A DNA stretch of 64,000 nucleotides, from NCBI GenBank assembly GCA_964477265.1, contig CAYZDJ010000009.1:26312-90311 (forward strand). The letters are read 5' to 3'. The stretch comes from CAIVPM01 sp964477265. GTDB lineage: Bacteria > Bacteroidota > Bacteroidia > Chitinophagales > Chitinophagaceae. The position numbers and the translations under genes are program-made. The notes under the pieces were generated by a model. That model did not search any database. It worked only from the letters and a program-made list of their open reading frames with translations, and was not told the DNA's origin. This document shows positions 60,767 through 64,000 of the stretch, piece by piece. The number at the start of each line of letters is the position of its first letter. Within the stretch, counting starts at the first letter, position 1.

Positions 60767-62521
60767 GCCATAAATAAAATAAATTATTAACCCAATAAGC
60801 AACCAACCTAAAAACCAAGCCCAGTTTGTTTTTGTCATTCCTGTAAGTAAATACATACAACTTGCTAACCCTAACAACGGAATAAGTGAGAATTTTTTGA
60901 TAAAAGTATAAATTGCCAATATGATACAGGAAACCCAAAAAATAATTAATGAAATTTGAGGTGTAGCAACATCCATAAAACTCAATTTGCCTGCAACATA
61001 ATCTTTATTTTCACTAAAGTCGAAATGAAATAAAGATGGAAAATATGCTGGAAATCGTATAGCAATAAAAACAATGGAACCCAACAATAGCAACAAAAAG
61101 CTGAATTGCCCATTAATATATGGCAAATGAAATTTACCTTTTTCTTTCTCTTTTCTTGGGATGAGTAGCACACCACCACACACCAACACAAAAGCAAATA
61201 AAGTTCCTATGCTAGTAAAGTCAAGCACAAAGGTTTTATCTGTAAAAATAATTGGAAGTCCAACCACCAAACCTGTTACAATAGTTGAAAAACTTGGTGT
61301 TTTATATTTTGGATGGATTGTTTGAAAAACTTTTGGCAATAGGCCATCTCTACTCATGCTCATCCAAATGCGTGGTTGCCCCATTTGAAAAACAAGCAAT
61401 ACACTTGTCATAGCAATTACAGCACAAATAGCTACAAGAAATTGCATCCAACCTATGTTTAAATTATCTTTTTCAAAAATAAATGCCAATGGATCGCCTA
61501 CATTTTCAAACTTAGAATATACTACTGCACCTGTTAAAACAAGAGTCAATAAAATATAAACAATGGTGCAAATAACAAGACTTAAAATCATTCCTCTTGG
61601 CAAATCTCTTTGTGGATTTTTACTTTCTTCAGCTAATACACTTACTGCATCAAACCCAATATAGGCAAAGAATACACCACTTACAGCAGCCATTACACCT
61701 CCAAAACCATTTGGCATAAATGCGTGTTCGCCTTTAGGATTTACAGGATGCCAGTTGCCAATCAAGTCTAAATGAAAAACACAATAACCACCAACAATTA
61801 TTACTAAAGCAACAACAATTAATTTTAAAATAACCATTATGTTGCTAAAGTTTTTACTCTCTTTAACACCACGAAAAACAAGGTAAGTAATTAAAAAATT
61901 TATAATAAGTGCAGGCAAATCAACAATCAACCTTAAGCCACCAATTTGAGTTGCATTGTTCCAAGCATTAACCAATTCTACATTTGCTTTTTTACTTAAA
62001 AAATCAAGCTTTTCAGTTGCATTTAAAGTGGCCAATTTTTCAATGGCACCTTTAGCTTCGGCATAACTGCAAGTTAAAAAATCGGGTATATGAATATGTA
62101 TTTTTTCCAAGAAAGAAGTAAAGTAATCGCTCCAACTAAAAGCCACGTAAATGTTGCCCACACTATATTCCATTACCAAAGCCCAACCAATTATCCAGGC
62201 AAATAGTTCTCCAAAACTTGCATAGGCATAAGTGTATGCACTGCCTGCAACAGGAATACGACTTGCAAATTCGCTATAACAAAATGCAGTAAATGCACAA
62301 GCAATGCCACAAATAACAAACAAGACTACAACACCAGGACCACCACTAAAAACTGCACTGCCCAAACTACTAAAACTACCTGCACCAATAATGGCAGCTA
62401 TACCAAAAAATGTTAAATCTTTTAAAGTTAACACTCTTGATAAACCTGTAGAATGCCCATCAGCATTGGCTTGTGCATCTGCAACAATGGTATCAATATT
62501 TTTTTTTCTGAATAAAGACAT
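60740..62521 (-). CDS. APC-family amino acid permease, CAT-like
   Basis: A 593-residue inner-membrane transporter with 12-14 membrane segments. The first segment carries the APC motif in LTFFGIAAIIGAGSFSSLGSAVF. The second conserved block is FASRIPVAGSAYTYAYASFGELFAWIIGWALVMEY. A CAT-type segment GVFFAYIGFDAVSVLAEESKNPQRDLPRGM lies near 300. It should import cationic or neutral amino acids with protons. An insertion of ~60 residues between TM4 and TM5 (extracytoplasmic, ATEKLDFLSKKANVE in part) is longer than usual. Monocistronic. Confidence 0.88.
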   Translation of the reverse strand: MSLFRKKNIDTIVADAQANADGHSTGLSRVLTLKDLTFFGIAAIIGAGSFSSLGSAVFSGGPGVVVLFVICGIACAFTAFCYSEFASRIPVAGSAYTYAYASFGELFAWIIGWALVMEYSVGNIYVAFSWSDYFTSFLEKIHIHIPDFLTCSYAEAKGAIEKLATLNATEKLDFLSKKANVELVNAWNNATQIGGLRLIVDLPALIINFLITYLVFRGVKESKNFSNIMVILKLIVVALVIIVGGYCVFHLDLIGNWHPVNPKGEHAFMPNGFGGVMAAVSGVFFAYIGFDAVSVLAEESKNPQRDLPRGMILSLVICTIVYILLTLVLTGAVVYSKFENVGDPLAFIFEKDNLNIGWMQFLVAICAVIAMTSVLLVFQMGQPRIWMSMSRDGLLPKVFQTIHPKYKTPSFSTIVTGLVVGLPIIFTDKTFVLDFTSIGTLFAFVLVCGGVLLIPRKEKEKGKFHLPYINGQFSFLLLLLGSIVFIAIRFPAYFPSLFHFDFSENKDYVAGKLSFMDVATPQISLIIFWVSCIILAIYTFIKKFSLIPLLGLASCMYLLTGMTKTNWAWFLGWLLIGLIIYFIYGKKNSKLNI

Positions 62522-62531
62522 AGTTAGTTTG

Positions 62532-62574
62532 TGGTTTCACGCAAAGCTGCAAAGAAGCAGAGACGCAAAGGATT
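62532..62574. repeat. Intergenic repeat, copy 1 (CAAAGCTGCAAAGAAGCAG type)
   Basis: A ~42-bp element nearly identical to 63043-63085 (two substitutions and one indel). The two copies flank the retropepsin-like gene. Related CAAAG/CAGAG words occur at about 37025-37100. Confidence 0.75.
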
Positions 62575-62590
62575 TAATGAAATAATGGTA

Positions 62591-63010
62591 CTACTTCAAT
62601 TTCATTTGTGGAAAGTATGGGTGTTCTGGATTTACCATTAACTGCTGCGATTGAGGATGAATAATAACATCCATATCTTCTAAAGGAATAGCTCCTAAAA
62701 GTGGTTCATTGCTTCCATTTAAAACCATAGCAAGGCAAACAGTATTTCTGTTTTTAAATTTAACGTGTACAGGACCTACAACATCATATTCTACAATATG
62801 CCCATTTGCTAGTTGCCCTTTTCTTTTTTCTACAAATGGCAATTGCAATTGTTCCTGAATACTTTCATTGATACACAAATTATAAGCACCTGTATCAACA
62901 AGCATTGTTACATTCATTTGCTTAATTTCTTCTTCACCAATAACATGTTTTCTTGCAAGTGATATATCATCTGCATTAAGTAAGGTTATATCTGCATATA
63001 CTAATCCCAT
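62591..63010 (-). CDS. Retropepsin-like clan AA aspartic protease
   Basis: A 139-residue single-domain protein without signal peptide. It has the catalytic motif MLVDTGAYNLCI (Asp-Thr-Gly) at about 36-47, and the second family motif region PLLGAIPLEDMDVII near 108-122. Two copies would form a homodimeric active site as in retropepsins. Such orphan proteins occur in bacteria without any retroelement and are of unknown substrate. It is bracketed by two copies of an intergenic 42-bp repeat. Confidence 0.8.
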   Translation of the reverse strand: MGLVYADITLLNADDISLARKHVIGEEEIKQMNVTMLVDTGAYNLCINESIQEQLQLPFVEKRKGQLANGHIVEYDVVGPVHVKFKNRNTVCLAMVLNGSNEPLLGAIPLEDMDVIIHPQSQQLMVNPEHPYFPQMKLK

Positions 63011-63042
63011 AAAATTATTTTTTCAAAAGTAATATATTCATT

Positions 63043-63085
63043 TGGTTTCACTCAAAGCTGCAAAGAAGCAGAGACGTAAAGATTT
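63043..63085. repeat. Intergenic repeat, copy 2 (CAAAGCTGCAAAGAAGCAG type)
   Basis: Second copy of the element at 62532-62574, in the same orientation, just upstream of the retropepsin-like gene. Confidence 0.75.
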
Positions 63086-63088
63086 TAT

Positions 63089-63289
63089 TTATTTTGTTTT
63101 TATTATTCTCTTAAACAAAACTATTAGTATTCCAAAAAATATAATCATTGGAAAAACTGTCATTACTTTTAACCAAAGTTTGTCTGTTTCTAAGGCTTGC
63201 ATAAAAGTTCTACAACTCCAAATAAATGTAAAAAGCATAAGTAAAAATGCTCCACCACTCTTTTTCTTTTTTGGATTTATTTTGTTCAT
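63089..63289 (-). CDS. Small two-TM membrane protein
   Basis: A 66-residue protein: a basic start (NKINPKKKKSG), a hydrophobic segment at about 13-25, a short loop containing LETDKLW, and a second membrane segment at about 39-60, then a basic end. No family is recognised. It lies 15 bases after the polyprenyl synthase stop on the same strand, so it is probably transcribed with it. Confidence 0.5.
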   Translation of the reverse strand: MNKINPKKKKSGGAFLLMLFTFIWSCRTFMQALETDKLWLKVMTVFPMIIFFGILIVLFKRIIKTK

Positions 63290-63304
63290 ATGACTTTTAC
63301 AAAT

Positions 63305-64000
63305 TTAATTTTCCCTCTGTATCAAAAATTCTGCAAGCTCCTGTAAAGGCTTTTTACGTGCTTGTGTTACCGCAATATCTTCCAAATTTTTCATTGCAAG
63401 CTGGTAATATTTTTCCTTCAATTCATTTGCCCAGGCATCTACATTACAGGTTTTAAAAATAGACAACATTTGTTCTACTTTATCAGCTGGATTTGTTTTT
63501 ATCAGTTCACCTATCTTTTTCTTTTGCTCTTCATTGGCTACTTCTAAAGCGTGTAAAAACAAAAACGTTTTTTTATTTTGTCTAATATCTCCACCTACTT
63601 CTTTTCCAAATTTTTCAGGGTCGCCAAAAGCATCAAGATAGTCATCCTGTATCTGAAAGGCAATACCAAGGTTTAACCCAAACTGATAAATGTGCTTACA
63701 GTTTCCCTCGCTTGCACCACCAATTACAGCACCCATTTGTAAAGTAGCAGCAAGTAGCACACTTGTTTTAAGGCTTATCATCTTTATATAATCATCAAGC
63801 AGTACATTTTCCTGTTGCTCAAAATCCATATCCATTTGCTGCCCCTCGCAAACCTGTGTTGCAGTAGTGTTGAATAACTGTAATATTTTAGACTGATAAG
63901 CAACATTTATTTTATTAATGTATTCATAAGCCCTTATCAGCATTACATCTCCACTAAGCAAAGCAATATTGCTGTTGTATTTTGTATGAACAGTTTGCAT
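63305..64000 (-). CDS. Polyprenyl synthetase, C-terminal part (cut by window edge)
   Basis: 231 residues visible; the gene continues to the right beyond the window. The second aspartate-rich motif DDYLDAFGD is present in FQIQDDYLDAFGDPEKFGKEVGGDIRQNKKTF (described in part). The first motif (DDxxD) would lie off the edge, so the ATG at the last three bases is not the true start. LLAATLQMGAVIGGASEGN is the usual helix before motif 2. The enzyme condenses isopentenyl diphosphate onto allylic diphosphates (farnesyl or geranylgeranyl size; chain length cannot be judged without the first motif). Confidence 0.9.
   Translation of the reverse strand: MQTVHTKYNSNIALLSGDVMLIRAYEYINKINVAYQSKILQLFNTTATQVCEGQQMDMDFEQQENVLLDDYIKMISLKTSVLLAATLQMGAVIGGASEGNCKHIYQFGLNLGIAFQIQDDYLDAFGDPEKFGKEVGGDIRQNKKTFLFLHALEVANEEQKKKIGELIKTNPADKVEQMLSIFKTCNVDAWANELKEKYYQLAMKNLEDIAVTQARKKPLQELAEFLIQREN

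Overview
The window is AT-rich DNA from a member of the Bacteroidota, most likely a Chitinophagaceae-like genus (inference). The signs are promoters of the TTTG-N19-21-TAnnTTTG type, five proteins with type IX secretion (T9SS) C-terminal domains, YYPFG-type Rhs core fragments, tRNA genes without an encoded CCA end, and a core gene set (dnaE, accA, dapA, pckA, cmk, dinB) typical of the phylum. No complete new defence system is visible. The most unusual stretch is the accessory island at the left edge.

Region 1, about 1-8487, is a mobile or accessory island abutting a tRNA-Arg(ACG) gene. It carries two orphan Rhs C-terminal tips, each followed by a small exported protein that is a plausible immunity partner. 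One tip has a caspase-like His/Cys pair. A 95-bp direct repeat with a long imperfect hairpin brackets one of these cassettes and has cut the 5' end off a XRE regulator gene. The island also holds a tyrosine recombinase, a XRE-ImmA/IrrE-type regulator whose two zinc histidines are replaced, a small HTH protein, and a large serine recombinase whose reading frame runs through the terminator and into the tRNA-Arg gene.

Region 2, 8.5-25 kb, is mostly housekeeping: dnaE, a B12-binding radical SAM protein, a dihydroceramide-desaturase-like enzyme, a ROK sugar kinase with a FucP-type transporter, dapA, accA, tRNA-Asp, and a three-gene glycan operon (polysaccharide deacetylase, GT87-like membrane protein, GT2).

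Region 3, 25-41 kb, is rich in T9SS cargo: two large PKD-type gliding-associated proteins, a DUF3500 protein co-transcribed with a HupE/UreJ membrane protein, a LytS/LytTR two-component pair, and a secreted GH13 amylase that carries dockerin-like and cohesin-like modules. Pairs of a 10-bp motif with an exact 21-bp period lie upstream of the DUF3500 gene and upstream of the LytS/LytTR operon. They are good candidates for the LytTR regulator's binding sites.

Region 4, 41-64 kb, holds central metabolism and general functions: thiolase, an M1 peptidase, an MtfA-like peptidase, pckA, a secreted subtilase, cmk, alanine dehydrogenase, dinB, a second two-component pair (NarL type), an Ldh-family dehydrogenase, an SPFH protein, an amino acid permease, a retropepsin-like protein and the C-terminal part of a polyprenyl synthase cut by the window edge. 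A 474-bp gene-free stretch at 44939-45412 has an unusual cluster of nested repeats.
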